Shown here: piece by piece, positions 33,903 to 41,395 of the stretch
How the letters are laid out: each line of letters opens with the position of its first letter
Position numbering within the stretch: position 1 is the stretch's first letter
Source of the DNA: Streptomyces chumphonensis
GTDB taxonomy: Bacteria; Actinomycetota; Actinomycetes; Streptomycetales; Streptomycetaceae
Assembly: GCF_014779715.1 (NCBI RefSeq)
Contig: NZ_JACXYU010000004.1
Location: 62,001 to 126,000, forward strand
Length of the DNA: 64,000 nucleotides
Direction: 5' to 3'
Notes under the pieces: model-generated
The model's database searches: none
The model's input: the letters and a program-made list of their open reading frames with translations, nothing else
Told to the model about the DNA's origin: nothing
Position numbers and translations under genes: made by a program

Positions 33903-34058
33903 CTAGGGGGTGGTGTCGGTCGGCTGGGGGACGCTGACGCCGACGTCTTCGTGCTGCCGCCGGGCGAGGTCGAGGATGAGGTCGCGCACGAGGTCGGCCT
34001 CGAAGCCCTGGTTGGTCAGGTCATCGCGGTAGGCGGCGAGGTGTTCGGCGGTGGTCAT
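33903..34058 (-). CDS. Small hypothetical protein
   Basis: A 51-aa acidic protein (MTTAEHLAAYRDDLTNQGFE...) from ATG 34058 with a strong AGGAGG. The frame stays open upstream to GTG 34195, itself preceded by GGAG, which would add a Cys-rich stretch (CAHRCCGSPC) and give a 97-aa protein. I prefer the internal start; the N-terminal form remains possible. Confidence 0.5.
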   Translation of the reverse strand: MTTAEHLAAYRDDLTNQGFEADLVRDLILDLARRQHEDVGVSVPQPTDTTP

Positions 34059-34216
34059 CGTGTCCTCCTGACGGGCCGGGCGTGCGCGCTGGTTGCAGGG
34101 GCTGCCACAGCAGCGGTGGGCGCAGCGGGGCGCCGAGGGCGGTGGCGGGGGCGGGAACGGGGTGGTGACCGAGGGTTTGAGCTTGGGGACGTGCACGGGG
34201 TCTCCGGTGGGCGCGG

Positions 34217-34378
34217 CTACTTGCGGTGGGTGCTGATGAGGCACTTGATGAGGTCCATGGCCTGGGCCGGGGTGAATCCGGCGTGGACGTAGGCGCTGTA
34301 CAGCTCGTGCAGCTGCACGGCGCTGGCCACGAGGGCCGTCAGGGGCGTGCTGGTGGGCGTGGAGGCGTGCTTGTCCAC
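34217..34378 (-). CDS. Small hypothetical protein
   Basis: A 53-aa protein from GTG 34378 with AAGGAG 7 nt upstream: an N-terminal Thr/Ser stretch and a helical C-terminus (LVASAVQLHELYSAYVHAG, FTPAQAMDLIKCL). The last part looks like a UBA-like helical hairpin found in small actinophage proteins. It follows a strong terminator, so it probably starts a transcript. Confidence 0.6.
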   Translation of the reverse strand: MDKHASTPTSTPLTALVASAVQLHELYSAYVHAGFTPAQAMDLIKCLISTHRK

Positions 34379-34411
34379 GGGTGTGCTCCTTCGGTGCGGC
34401 TGGGTGTGGCG

Positions 34412-34444
34412 CGGCCCGGGCCGCCGTGGTGGCGGCCCGGGCCG
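34412..34444. terminator. 14-bp perfect hairpin before the early-late boundary
   Basis: CGGCCCGGGCCGCC (34412-34425) and GGCGGCCCGGGCCG (34431-34444) form a perfect stem around GTGGT. It isolates the lipoprotein gene from the downstream phage operon. Confidence 0.8.
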
Positions 34445-34496
34445 TCTTCCCCATCCACTCTCCCCGCGAGTGGTCTGTGCCGTGCGGCGTCGGTGC

Positions 34497-34958
34497 CTAC
34501 TGCTGCACGGTGCCGTCCAGCGCCTCGGCGACCTTCGGGGCGAGGCGCTTGCTGTGGGCGAGCGCGGTCGCGTCGCGGGTGGGCAGACTCACCGCCCAGG
34601 TATCGCCGGTGACCGCTACCCCGCCGAACTGCTTGGAGAGCGGGACCCACGCGTCCAGGGCCTCGGGGGTGGGGAAGAGGTTGATGTAGGCGTTGCCGGG
34701 TGCGGGGTCGTCCTGGTCGGTGACGGTGAAGGTGTGCGGGGTGCCGCCGACATCGGTGATGTAGGAGTCGCCGGTGTCTTCCTTCGGGGTGGAGACGGTC
34801 AGGCCGGCGTCCTTCAGCGCGTCGGCGATGTCTTGGGCGCTGGAGATGTCGGCGGCCTGGGTGAGGGCGTCGGGCTTGTCGTCGGGGGTGTCGCTGCTGC
34901 CGCAGCCGGTGAGGATGAGTGCGGCGCCGAGGATGGCGGGGGTGATGAGTCTTCGCAT
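34497..34958 (-). CDS. Secreted lipoprotein, candidate superinfection-exclusion or moron gene
   Basis: A 153-aa protein from ATG 34958 with signal MRRLITPAILGAALILTGC (lipobox LTGC), then a Ser/Asp linker and a compact alpha/beta domain (SSAQDIADALKDAGLTVSTPKEDTGD, TPEALDAWVPLSKQFGG). It stands alone between a terminator and a divergent gene, the layout of lysogenic conversion genes. Phage lipoproteins on the cell surface can block DNA injection; this is inference. Confidence 0.7.
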   Translation of the reverse strand: MRRLITPAILGAALILTGCGSSDTPDDKPDALTQAADISSAQDIADALKDAGLTVSTPKEDTGDSYITDVGGTPHTFTVTDQDDPAPGNAYINLFPTPEALDAWVPLSKQFGGVAVTGDTWAVSLPTRDATALAHSKRLAPKVAEALDGTVQQ

Positions 34959-35096
34959 GCGGTCAGCGTGCCGGGCTGCCTGGGGGCGTGTGGGGGGTGT
35001 TGCGGGGTTGTGACCGTGCGGGCCGGGCAGCACGCCTACTGTTCATCCGGCCCGCACGGGGACATGGGGTCAGGTGGCGCTGAGAGAATCCACGGC

Positions 35097-35705
35097 ATGG
35101 ATCAGGGGTTGGCAGCCGTATTGGGCGCCTGCATCGGTGTCGGGGCAGCAGCAGTGGGTGCCGCCGGGGGGTTCCTCGGGGGGCGTGCGCAGGCGAAGGG
35201 CACCGTAGATGGCATGAAACTGCAGCTGTCAGGGCAACGGGAGGATGCGCTCTGGCAGTCGCTTCGCGAGGCTCATGCCGCCTACTACGCGCAACTCAAC
35301 CAAGTACGCATGGACTTGGGGCACGTCATCTCCCTGTTCGAGATGAGCGCGCGCCAGGCTCGGTCGTTGACCTCGGCTGGCTTCGGCACCCGCGAGGAGG
35401 CGCTGGGCAGCCTGCAGGCATCAGTGCGACACTGCTGGTATCAGCAGTGCCTGCTGAGGCTCAGCGTGCCAAGGGATCAATCAGCCCGTGCCGAAGAGGT
35501 CAATGAAGCGTTGTCTGCTGTCATGCATGCTGTGCATCCCTGGTGTGCTGAGCGGTCAGCGGGTCAACGCGATACTCAGGAAACCTGGGCCCGCGTTCAG
35601 GAAAATATGGCGCTGTTTCGATCAGCCATCGATCAGTACGCGGATGAGGCGCAGCAATGGCTGGCGGAGCCGCGGGCTGTGGGCTGGCACGCACCCTCGC
35701 CATGA
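35097..35705 (+). CDS. Hypothetical membrane-anchored protein, plus strand
   Basis: A 202-aa protein from ATG 35097 with an N-terminal membrane anchor (AAVLGACIGVGAAAVGAAGG) and a helical, soluble remainder. It opposes its neighbours and has lower GC and less biased codon use than the structural genes, suggesting recent acquisition. It shares a 138-bp divergent intergenic region with the lipoprotein gene. Function unknown; small anchored helical proteins of this type are common accessory genes in Streptomyces elements. Confidence 0.68.
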   Translation: MDQGLAAVLGACIGVGAAAVGAAGGFLGGRAQAKGTVDGMKLQLSGQREDALWQSLREAHAAYYAQLNQVRMDLGHVISLFEMSARQARSLTSAGFGTREEALGSLQASVRHCWYQQCLLRLSVPRDQSARAEEVNEALSAVMHAVHPWCAERSAGQRDTQETWARVQENMALFRSAIDQYADEAQQWLAEPRAVGWHAPSP

Positions 35706-35799
35706 CCACGGTAGATCCCCATGGGTCAGCCGAAGTCTGTGTGTAACGAATCCGTCACGTGTGGTACTTGGATGCTCCTGGCGCCTGTTAGATCACACC

Positions 35800-36036
35800 A
35801 TGGAGAAGCGTTGGGGTGACGAGTGGCGGCCCGGAATGCGGGTGCGGCTGTTGAACAGATGGAAGACTCCGCCGGCGATGTGCGACGGCACGATTCGGGA
35901 TCGGTCCTGGGGGCGGGACAGGGGAAAGCCGATCTGGTGGTTCGTAGTGGTATTCGATGGCGAGGAGGAAGAGCGTGTCTTCGGCCCAGGGCACATAGCT
36001 GCTGGCGTAGAGAATGCCCGTCAAGTCACTGATTAA
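35800..36036 (+). CDS. Hypothetical protein, plus strand
   Basis: A 78-aa protein (MEKRWGDEWRPGMRVRLLNRW...), rich in Trp and charged residues, with a beta-barrel-like alternation (VRLLNRWKTPPAMCDGTI, WWFVVVFDGEEEERVFG), SH3- or Tudor-like in character. It ends before a terminator. Function unknown. Confidence 0.55.
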   Translation: MEKRWGDEWRPGMRVRLLNRWKTPPAMCDGTIRDRSWGRDRGKPIWWFVVVFDGEEEERVFGPGHIAAGVENARQVTD

Positions 36037-36047
36037 CCAGGTGACGA

Positions 36048-36077
36048 AGGCCCCGCACCGTGGTGGTGTCGGGGCCT
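36048..36077. terminator. Terminator between the accessory gene and an HTH gene
   Basis: AGGCCCCG (36048-36055) pairs with CGGGGCCT (36070-36077). It probably serves the plus-strand gene ending at 36036 and the minus-strand HTH gene ending at 36140. Confidence 0.7.
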
Positions 36078-36139
36078 GGTGGTTCGGTGTCCGGGCATGC
36101 CGAACGCCCGTTCAGTGTTACAGCAGGTCAGAGCGTTGG

Positions 36140-36343
36140 TCAAGCGGCGGCGACGCGGGGGCGTTGCGGGGCGGGGCGTCCGGTGAGCTTCTCGACTTCG
36201 GTGAGGTTGACGAGGGTGCGGCCGCGGCGGTCTCGGTGGTGGGTGAGGCGGCCTCGGTGGAGCCATACGCGGATGGTGCCGGGGCGGGTTCCGGTGGCGA
36301 GGGCGGCGTCGTTGATGGTGCGTAGGCGCGGTGCAGCGTGCAT
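36140..36343 (-). CDS. Small MerR/excisionase-type HTH protein
   Basis: A 67-aa protein whose sequence (LRTINDAALATGTRPGTIRVWLHRGRLTHHRDRRGRTLVNLTEVEKL) matches a winged MerR-like HTH as found in excisionases and small regulators of conjugative elements. It lies just downstream of a CTAG-rich cluster that could be its operator. Confidence 0.75.
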   Translation of the reverse strand: MHAAPRLRTINDAALATGTRPGTIRVWLHRGRLTHHRDRRGRTLVNLTEVEKLTGRPAPQRPRVAAA

Positions 36344-36395
36344 GCCTCCAGTGTGCCCCCTGGGGCCCGTTCAGGCCCTGCTGGTGCGGGTGGTG

Positions 36396-36478
36396 CTAGC
36401 TGCTAGGTCGCAGCTCAGGGCGGGTGTGGGCCGCTAGCGGGGGTGCTAGACCTAGCAGGTGGGGCTGCTAGGTCTAGC
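36396..36478. repeat. CTAG-rich cluster with a 14-bp palindrome
   Basis: Seven CTAG tetranucleotides lie within 82 bp (36396, 36403, 36434, 36446, 36452, 36468, 36474). The last four are arranged in a perfect inverted repeat, GCTAGACCTAGCAG (36445-36458) and CTGCTAGGTCTAGC (36465-36478), 6 bp before the stop codon of the FtsK-like gene. It may be an operator, a transfer or partition site, or the FtsK-gene terminator. Confidence 0.7.
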
Positions 36479-36484
36479 GGGCCG

Positions 36485-38668
36485 TCAGGCGGTGTGGCGG
36501 GCCTTGATGGCGGCGACGATGGCGGCGCGGGTGATGCCTCGGCGGGTGGTGCCGCGGCCGTCGTCGGTGGTGCCCCACACGTCGCCGGTCTTCACACCGT
36601 GGGGCTTGAGCGCGGCGGTCACCTGCGGCCCCTCCCAGCCTTCGTAGGTGTCGGGGCGGAGGTCGGCGAGGCGGGCGGCGATCCGCTCGTTCCACACCTT
36701 CTCCTCGTCGGCGGGGACGACCTTGAGGACGTCGCCGAGGATGTCGAAGGAGGCGGTGGTGCTGGTGGGTTCTTCTCCGGCGGCGTGGCCGGTGATGTTG
36801 TCGTACTCCTCGCGCGCCTGGCGGGCGCGCTTGGCGACGGCTTCGGCCATGGGCGCGTCGACGAACGCGCTGGCGACGATGCGGGGGTCGTCGCCTTCGC
36901 CGGCCATCCAGCAGATGCCGCGGTCGGAGCGGGAGAACATGGTGCCGGTGTAGCCGGCCTTGTTCATGCCCTGGCCGAGGACCATGTCGTTCGCGAGGTG
37001 GCCCATGACCTTGAGGCAGAACCGCAGGACGGCGTTGTCGCTGATGCCCTTGGGCAGGGACTTCGCGTCGGGCCGCTGGGTGCCGAACATGGCGACGATG
37101 CCGAGGGCGGGGCCGCGCTTGACGAGGTCGGTGCAGATCGACTCGATCTCGGCCTTGTGGTCCTCGTCTTCGAAGGGGACCTGGCATTCGTCGAACGCGG
37201 CGACGATGGGGTGCAGGCCGAGTTTGCGGTCGTTGGCGAGCTCGGAGGTGACCTTGGACTCGGGGCAGCGGCGCCGCGGCAGGGCTTTGATGACCTTCGC
37301 GCGGCGTCGCAGCTCGTCCTTGAGCTCGCGCAGGGAGTGGAGGACGTACTCGATGTCCTCGGGCTCCTCGCCTGCCCGGTAGCGGTGGCAGACGGGTTCC
37401 AGGGCGCCGAAGTCGCCGGTGCCCTTGAAGTCGTAGGCGTGGAGTTCGGCGCGCGGGTCGAGGGCGGCGATGAGCAGCAGGAGCCGCATGAGGAAGGTCT
37501 TGCCCATGCGGGGGATGGAGCCGACGACGACGGAGGCGAACATGAGGGTGACCATGACGTCGCGCATGCGCTGGTCGTTGCCGAAGGGCACGGGCTGGAA
37601 CAGGTCGACGGTGCCGGACTTGAGCAGGGGCCAGGCGGGGCGCTTCTGTTCGTTCATGGGCCGGTCGCCGACCCACAGCACGAGGCGGCCTTCGTGTTCG
37701 TCGGGGTCGCCGGAGGGCCACACGCAGCCGACCTTGCGGCGCAGGCCGGAGGCGAGGGCTTGGCGGTTCTCGAGGACGTCTTGGGGGGTGACGCCGTAGG
37801 GCAGGTCGATGTCGGCGCGGTAGCCGGGCCCGTCGCGGGTGATGGGTGAGGGGAAGCGCAGGCCGTGGTCTTCGCCCTTGGCCTTGATGGCGGCGCTGAT
37901 CTTGGCGTTGCCGATGGCGGCCAGGCCGCGCAGGACGACGTCGGAGGTCAGCTTGGGCACTTCGGTCTTCAGGACGGCCGGCCCGATGATGGGGGCGTCG
38001 CGTTTCTGCCCGGCGTACCCGAGGGCGAGTACGCCGAGGGATGCGGTGAGGTACAGCCAGCCGGGGGCGAGTACGTAGAGGGCGGCGGCGGTGGTGAGGC
38101 CGAAGCATGCGGCGGTCAGGGCGATGAGTGCGCGGCGGTGTACTCGGGTCTCGTGTTTGCCGCTGAGGGACATGTACTCGGGTACCTGGTCCTTCTCGGC
38201 GGCGTGCTGGCACATGGGGGCCATTTCGCGGTCGGCGACCCAGTGCCAGGTGCCGCGGATGCAGCGGGCGGTGCCGACGGGTGCGCGGGCGGTCAGGCGC
38301 AGGGTGTAGGCGGGTACGCGTACTGCGTGGTAGGCGCTGGCGTAGGCGGCGTTGAGGGTGTTGTGGCGGAGGGTGGCGAGGAAGTCGACGCGGTTGCGGA
38401 GCCAGCCGGGGATGATGGGGCGGCGCTTCTGGGTGAAGATGCGGGGGGCGGGCAGCTTGGGGTCGTCGACGGGTACGGGTGTACTCGGTGTACCCGGGCC
38501 GTCGGGTACGGCTTCGTCGGCGGGTTCCGGGGTGGTGGTGGGGGCGGGTTCGGTGGGGGTCTTGTCGAGGTCGACGCGGGCGGGGCGGATGGCGGGGTGG
38601 GGTACGCCGTTGAGGGGTGTACTCGGTGTACCCGGGCCGGTGGTGTCGAGGGTGTCGGGGTTGGGCAT
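36485..38668 (-). CDS. FtsK/TraB-like DNA translocase
   Basis: The 727-aa protein has a Thr/Pro-rich disordered N-terminus (1-75), two hydrophobic segments near 181-220, an FtsK/SpoIIIE-type ATPase with Walker A GSIPRMGKT (383-391) and Walker B VAAFDECQ (D493, E494), and a C-terminal region (about 655-727) that looks like a winged helix. This is the size and layout of TraB-like transfer proteins of Streptomyces plasmids and AICEs, which pump double-stranded DNA between mycelia. The gene contains GTAC repeat arrays in its first 800 bases. Confidence 0.88.
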   Translation of the reverse strand: MPNPDTLDTTGPGTPSTPLNGVPHPAIRPARVDLDKTPTEPAPTTTPEPADEAVPDGPGTPSTPVPVDDPKLPAPRIFTQKRRPIIPGWLRNRVDFLATLRHNTLNAAYASAYHAVRVPAYTLRLTARAPVGTARCIRGTWHWVADREMAPMCQHAAEKDQVPEYMSLSGKHETRVHRRALIALTAACFGLTTAAALYVLAPGWLYLTASLGVLALGYAGQKRDAPIIGPAVLKTEVPKLTSDVVLRGLAAIGNAKISAAIKAKGEDHGLRFPSPITRDGPGYRADIDLPYGVTPQDVLENRQALASGLRRKVGCVWPSGDPDEHEGRLVLWVGDRPMNEQKRPAWPLLKSGTVDLFQPVPFGNDQRMRDVMVTLMFASVVVGSIPRMGKTFLMRLLLLIAALDPRAELHAYDFKGTGDFGALEPVCHRYRAGEEPEDIEYVLHSLRELKDELRRRAKVIKALPRRRCPESKVTSELANDRKLGLHPIVAAFDECQVPFEDEDHKAEIESICTDLVKRGPALGIVAMFGTQRPDAKSLPKGISDNAVLRFCLKVMGHLANDMVLGQGMNKAGYTGTMFSRSDRGICWMAGEGDDPRIVASAFVDAPMAEAVAKRARQAREEYDNITGHAAGEEPTSTTASFDILGDVLKVVPADEEKVWNERIAARLADLRPDTYEGWEGPQVTAALKPHGVKTGDVWGTTDDGRGTTRRGITRAAIVAAIKARHTA
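38471..38631. repeat. GTAC-centred repeat arrays in the FtsK-like gene
   Basis: GTAC occurs at 38473, 38481, 38490 and 38506 (steps 8, 9, 16) and at 38602, 38619 and 38628 (steps 17, 9). Both groups share a stretch including TGTACTCGGTGTACCCGGGC (38480 and 38618). The encoded GTPSTP repeats use codons AGT, ACA and GTA that are rare in this GC-rich genome. Confidence 0.8.
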
Positions 38669-38759
38669 GCTGGGGGTCCGCTCTCTCTGCTGTGGTGGAG
38701 GGTGCCGGGCCCGGGGCGGCCGGTTCGGTTGGCGCCTGGTCGGCCGCCCCGGGGTGTAG

Positions 38760-39068
38760 CTACCTGCGGGCGCGCTCGACGCGGCGTAGGCGGGTCTCGG
38801 CGGCCTTGCGGGCCTCACGGGCGGTGCGCCGCTCGGTGGGGTCGGCGGTGCGCTCGGCGACGCGGGCCGTCGCGACGGCGTTGCGGGCCTGGTCGAGCTC
38901 GGCGGCCCAGGCGCGCGCCTCACGGGCTCCACGGTCGGCGGCGCGGGCGTCGATGCGCTCGATCGCGGCCTCGACCGCGCTGGTGTCGCCGTAGGCACCG
39001 CGGGCGCCCTTGATGAGCAGGCGGGTGCGTTCGGCCTTCTCGGTGCGGGTGTAGGCGTACTCGGGCAT
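38760..39068 (-). CDS. Small Arg/Ala-rich helical protein
   Basis: A 102-aa basic protein, almost entirely charged helix (MPEYAYTRTEKAERTRLL..., EAAIERIDARAADRGAREARA). It is the gene before the FtsK-like gene in the transfer block. Highly charged helical proteins occur at this place in AICEs; function unknown. Confidence 0.62.
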   Translation of the reverse strand: MPEYAYTRTEKAERTRLLIKGARGAYGDTSAVEAAIERIDARAADRGAREARAWAAELDQARNAVATARVAERTADPTERRTAREARKAAETRLRRVERARR

Positions 39069-39085
39069 GGGTGGGTCCTTTCTGG

Positions 39086-39283
39086 TCAGGCGCGGCGGGC
39101 GCGGGAGCGGAGGATGCGGGCGCCGGGCTCGGCGGCCAGGGCGGCGGCCTCGGCTCCGTCGAGCAGCTCGTCGCCGGGCTTGTCGGCCGGGCCGATCCCG
39201 TCGCCGCGGTAGGTGACGTGGCGGCCGTCGGCGGTGCGCAGGTCGACTTCGGCCTCGTAGCGGGCGGTCTTCTTGCCGAACAT
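39086..39283 (-). CDS. Small hypothetical protein
   Basis: A 65-aa protein (MFGKKTARYEAEVDLRTADGRHVTYRGDG...) with alternating polar-hydrophobic residues followed by Ala-rich helix. Not recognised; member of the transfer block. Confidence 0.55.
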   Translation of the reverse strand: MFGKKTARYEAEVDLRTADGRHVTYRGDGIGPADKPGDELLDGAEAAALAAEPGARILRSRARRA

Positions 39284-39300
39284 CAAAGGTTTCCTTCGGG

Positions 39301-39681
39301 TCAGCGGGTGACGACGGGCTTGGGCAGGTCGCGGTGGTGGACGGTGACCGGCGGGCCCGCGTGCTCGGCGAGGCGGTATCCGAGCTCGGACGCGACGGTG
39401 GGGGCGCGGTGGCGGCCGCCGGCGCATCCGACGGCGACCGTGACCGGCCCGGGGGTGGGCCCGGCCTGGTAGGCGCGGACGGCTCCCGCCAGGGCGTCCA
39501 GCAGCGGCACGATGCCGGGGGTCCGCAGAACGGTCTCGCGGACCTCCTGGTCCTCGGCGGTCAGGTACCGCAGGGCCGGGGACACGTGGGGGTCACGGAA
39601 GTGGTTGCGCAGGTCGACGGTCAGGTGGGCGGCGGGCGGCGGGGCGTGCAGGTAGCCGAAGCTGGTGATGGTGACGCTCAC
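39301..39681 (-). CDS. Stand-alone RapZ C-terminal-like domain protein
   Basis: A 126-aa protein: ITSFGYLHAPPPAAHLTVDLR, then VAVGCAGGRHRAPTVASELGYRLAE, closely following the GCTGGxHRSV motif of the C-terminal RNA/nucleotide-sugar binding domain of RapZ/YvcJ, without the N-terminal kinase-like domain. In RapZ this domain binds small RNAs and GlcN6P. In this element it could bind RNA or regulate a host function; the role is unknown. Confidence 0.78.
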   Translation of the reverse strand: MSVTITSFGYLHAPPPAAHLTVDLRNHFRDPHVSPALRYLTAEDQEVRETVLRTPGIVPLLDALAGAVRAYQAGPTPGPVTVAVGCAGGRHRAPTVASELGYRLAEHAGPPVTVHHRDLPKPVVTR

Positions 39682-39728
39682 GAGGGTCCTTCCTTCTCAG
39701 GTGGTGGCTGGGCGGGGTCCGGCAGCCG

Positions 39729-40073
39729 TCAGGCCGGGTGGTGCTTGCTGTGGTCGGTGGCCAGCGTGATCAGCCGGTCGTCGTCCTCGACGTGCAGACG
39801 GCCGCTGAGCTCGATCTCCACGGGGCACCCGGGGGTGCCGCAGGAGACGAGGGACGTCTGCGGGTGCAGCCGGTCGACCAGGGGCCGCGTGGCGACGTCG
39901 ATCAGCCAGTCGATGACCAGGTACGCGGCGACGGTCAGCGCGACCAGCCACAGGGTTCGGCCGGTGCCGGTGGCGTGCAGGTCGCGGGACAGCAGGAGCA
40001 CGACGGCGCCGGTACCGGCGAAGGTGGCGGCGATGGCGCCGATGCTGAGCGCGGCTCGGGCGGTGGTGTTCAT
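39729..40073 (-). CDS. Small membrane protein with two spans
   Basis: A 114-aa protein: hydrophobic 7-28 and 42-60, then a soluble C-terminal part with CGTPGCPVEIELSGRLHVEDDDRL. Its size and place between Spd-like genes fit plasmid-spread type membrane proteins. Function inferred from context. Confidence 0.65.
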   Translation of the reverse strand: MNTTARAALSIGAIAATFAGTGAVVLLLSRDLHATGTGRTLWLVALTVAAYLVIDWLIDVATRPLVDRLHPQTSLVSCGTPGCPVEIELSGRLHVEDDDRLITLATDHSKHHPA

Positions 40074-40117
40074 GGCGGTCCTCTCGTGTCGGCGCCGGGT
40101 CTGTCCCGGCTCCCCAC

Positions 40118-40142
40118 CCGCCCCCGGGGGCTCCGGGGGCGG
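40118..40142 (-). terminator. Terminator in the transfer block
   Basis: CCGCCCCCGG (40118-40127) and CCGGGGGCGG (40133-40142) form a 10-bp stem between two minus-strand genes. Confidence 0.7.
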
Positions 40143-40153
40143 ACAGGCAGCCG

Positions 40154-40357
40154 TCAGGGCTTCCGGCAGTCGGGGCACACGTCCACGCGGCGACCGGCCC
40201 GGCGCGGCCGGGTCCAGCCCTGCGCTCGGCCGTCCTCCCGCACCTCCGTCGCGGACCGTGAAGCGAAGCAGCGGCGCACAGCAGCCGAGGCCGGGCATTC
40301 GCGGGCCTCGTCCGGGCCGTCGCAGGCGACCTCGTAGCCGATCGGGAAGGCGGTCAC
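40154..40357 (-). CDS. Small Cys-rich protein
   Basis: A 67-aa protein from GTG 40357, overlapping the upstream stop as GTGA. It has CDGPDEARECPASAAVRRCF and ends VDVCPDCRKP, probably a zinc ribbon with a basic linker (REDGRAQGWTRPRRAGRR). Possibly nucleic-acid binding. Confidence 0.6.
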   Translation of the reverse strand: MTAFPIGYEVACDGPDEARECPASAAVRRCFASRSATEVREDGRAQGWTRPRRAGRRVDVCPDCRKP

Positions 40358-40740
40358 GACTTCCCCTTCCGTCGCAGCGTCTTCGCGGCGGCCTGCCCCT
40401 CGGCTCCGCCGGCCGCGCGGACGACGGAGGTGACGGTCCAGCCGATGACGGCGACTACCAGGGCGACGACGGCGAGGGTGATGGCGATGGACGTCATGGC
40501 GGCCACCAGGAGCGGCCCGAAGTACACCCCGGCGGCGACCGCGCCGGCACCGGTGCCGGCGCCGAGGGCGAGCCGCTGCACGGTGCGGTCCGGCGCCGCC
40601 TGGTGGACGTGGACGACCTGCGGCACCTGCGGGGCCGGGTAGGGGGTCGGGTACGGCTCGGGTACGTGTACCTGCGGGCCGGGTACGGGCAGGTAGCAGC
40701 CACATCCGGCGTGGTGCTGGTGGGCGGGCAGGTGGCTCAT
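40354..40740 (-). CDS. Proline-rich membrane protein (DUF6251-like)
   Basis: A 128-aa protein: residues 1-50 are His/Pro/Val-rich (QVHVPEPYPTPYPAPQVPQ), residues 57-110 form two hydrophobic segments separated by a glycine, and the C-terminus is basic. Proteins of this type recur in the tra-spd regions of Streptomyces conjugative elements. The Pro-rich part is encoded by repeated GTACCCG heptamers. Confidence 0.68.
   Translation of the reverse strand: MSHLPAHQHHAGCGCYLPVPGPQVHVPEPYPTPYPAPQVPQVVHVHQAAPDRTVQRLALGAGTGAGAVAAGVYFGPLLVAAMTSIAITLAVVALVVAVIGWTVTSVVRAAGGAEGQAAAKTLRRKGKS
40648..40686. repeat. GTAC cluster in the DUF6251-like gene
   Basis: GTAC at 40651, 40662, 40668 and 40683, three of them as CGGGTAC. 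Spacing is less regular than in the other clusters (11, 6, 15). Confidence 0.6.
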
Positions 40741-41030
40741 CGGGTGGTGTCCTTCGTCTTCTGCGCGGGCCGCTGCTCGACGATCCATCCGTTGAGGTGG
40801 TCGGCGTCCCGTTCGGTGGAGTAGGGGCTGCGGTAGCGGAGCCGGTAGGTCTGGTGGGTCTCGGCCGGGTCGAGGATGGAGATGCTGTTGACGCCGAGCT
40901 GGTCGGCCAGGCCGAGCAGCGGGTCAGCGCCCCATTCGGTGAGCGCGTTGAGGGCGTCGGCGAGGTCCTGCCAGCGGGCGTACTCGATCGCGTCGTTCAT
41001 GCGGGCTGCGGTCTCGTCGGGCACGGTCAT
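40737..41030 (-). CDS. Hypothetical protein of the transfer block
   Basis: A 97-aa acidic helical protein (NDAIEYARWQDLADALNALTEWGADPLLGL...). Its stop overlaps the start of the next gene by four bases. Not recognised. Confidence 0.62.
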   Translation of the reverse strand: MTVPDETAARMNDAIEYARWQDLADALNALTEWGADPLLGLADQLGVNSISILDPAETHQTYRLRYRSPYSTERDADHLNGWIVEQRPAQKTKDTTR

Positions 41031-41395
41031 CGCGCACCGCCCATCTCGCCCTCGGCGGTGTGGCCGGGGCACCAGACGTGCTCGTGGTCGGCCCACGGGT
41101 GCGGGTTGTGGTAGTCGTCGTGCCCGCACGGCTCCGTGCGCGGGTGGCCGCAGTCCGCACCGCCCGTCTCGGCGCCGTCCTGCTCGCCGCGCAGGCGGGC
41201 GATTTCGGCGCGGGCCTCGGCCAACTCGTGGAGCGTGGCGGCCAGCTTGCGGATGCCCTCCGGCGAGGCGTCCGGCCCGAAGTGCAGGGCCACCTCATTG
41301 AGGTGCACGACCGTCGTACCGCCGGGCAGCTCGAACTGCCAGTGCTCGCAGTCGTCGAGGCTGATGCCGATGCCGCCGAGGATTCGGGTGCTCAT
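41027..41395 (-). CDS. Hypothetical protein with His/Cys-rich C-terminus
   Basis: A 122-aa protein: N-terminal beta segment (ISLDDCEHWQFELPGGTTVVHLNEVALHF), a helix (GIRKLAATLHELAEARAEIARL) and a C-terminal CGHPRTEPCGHDDYHNPHPW segment, probably metal-binding. It overlaps both neighbours by four bases. Confidence 0.62.
   Translation of the reverse strand: MSTRILGGIGISLDDCEHWQFELPGGTTVVHLNEVALHFGPDASPEGIRKLAATLHELAEARAEIARLRGEQDGAETGGADCGHPRTEPCGHDDYHNPHPWADHEHVWCPGHTAEGEMGGAR

Noticed and set aside
36445..36478. CTAG palindrome as a simple transcription terminator only
   Set aside because: It could terminate the FtsK-like gene, but the additional three CTAG copies outside the hairpin are not explained by that, so it was kept as a candidate binding cluster.
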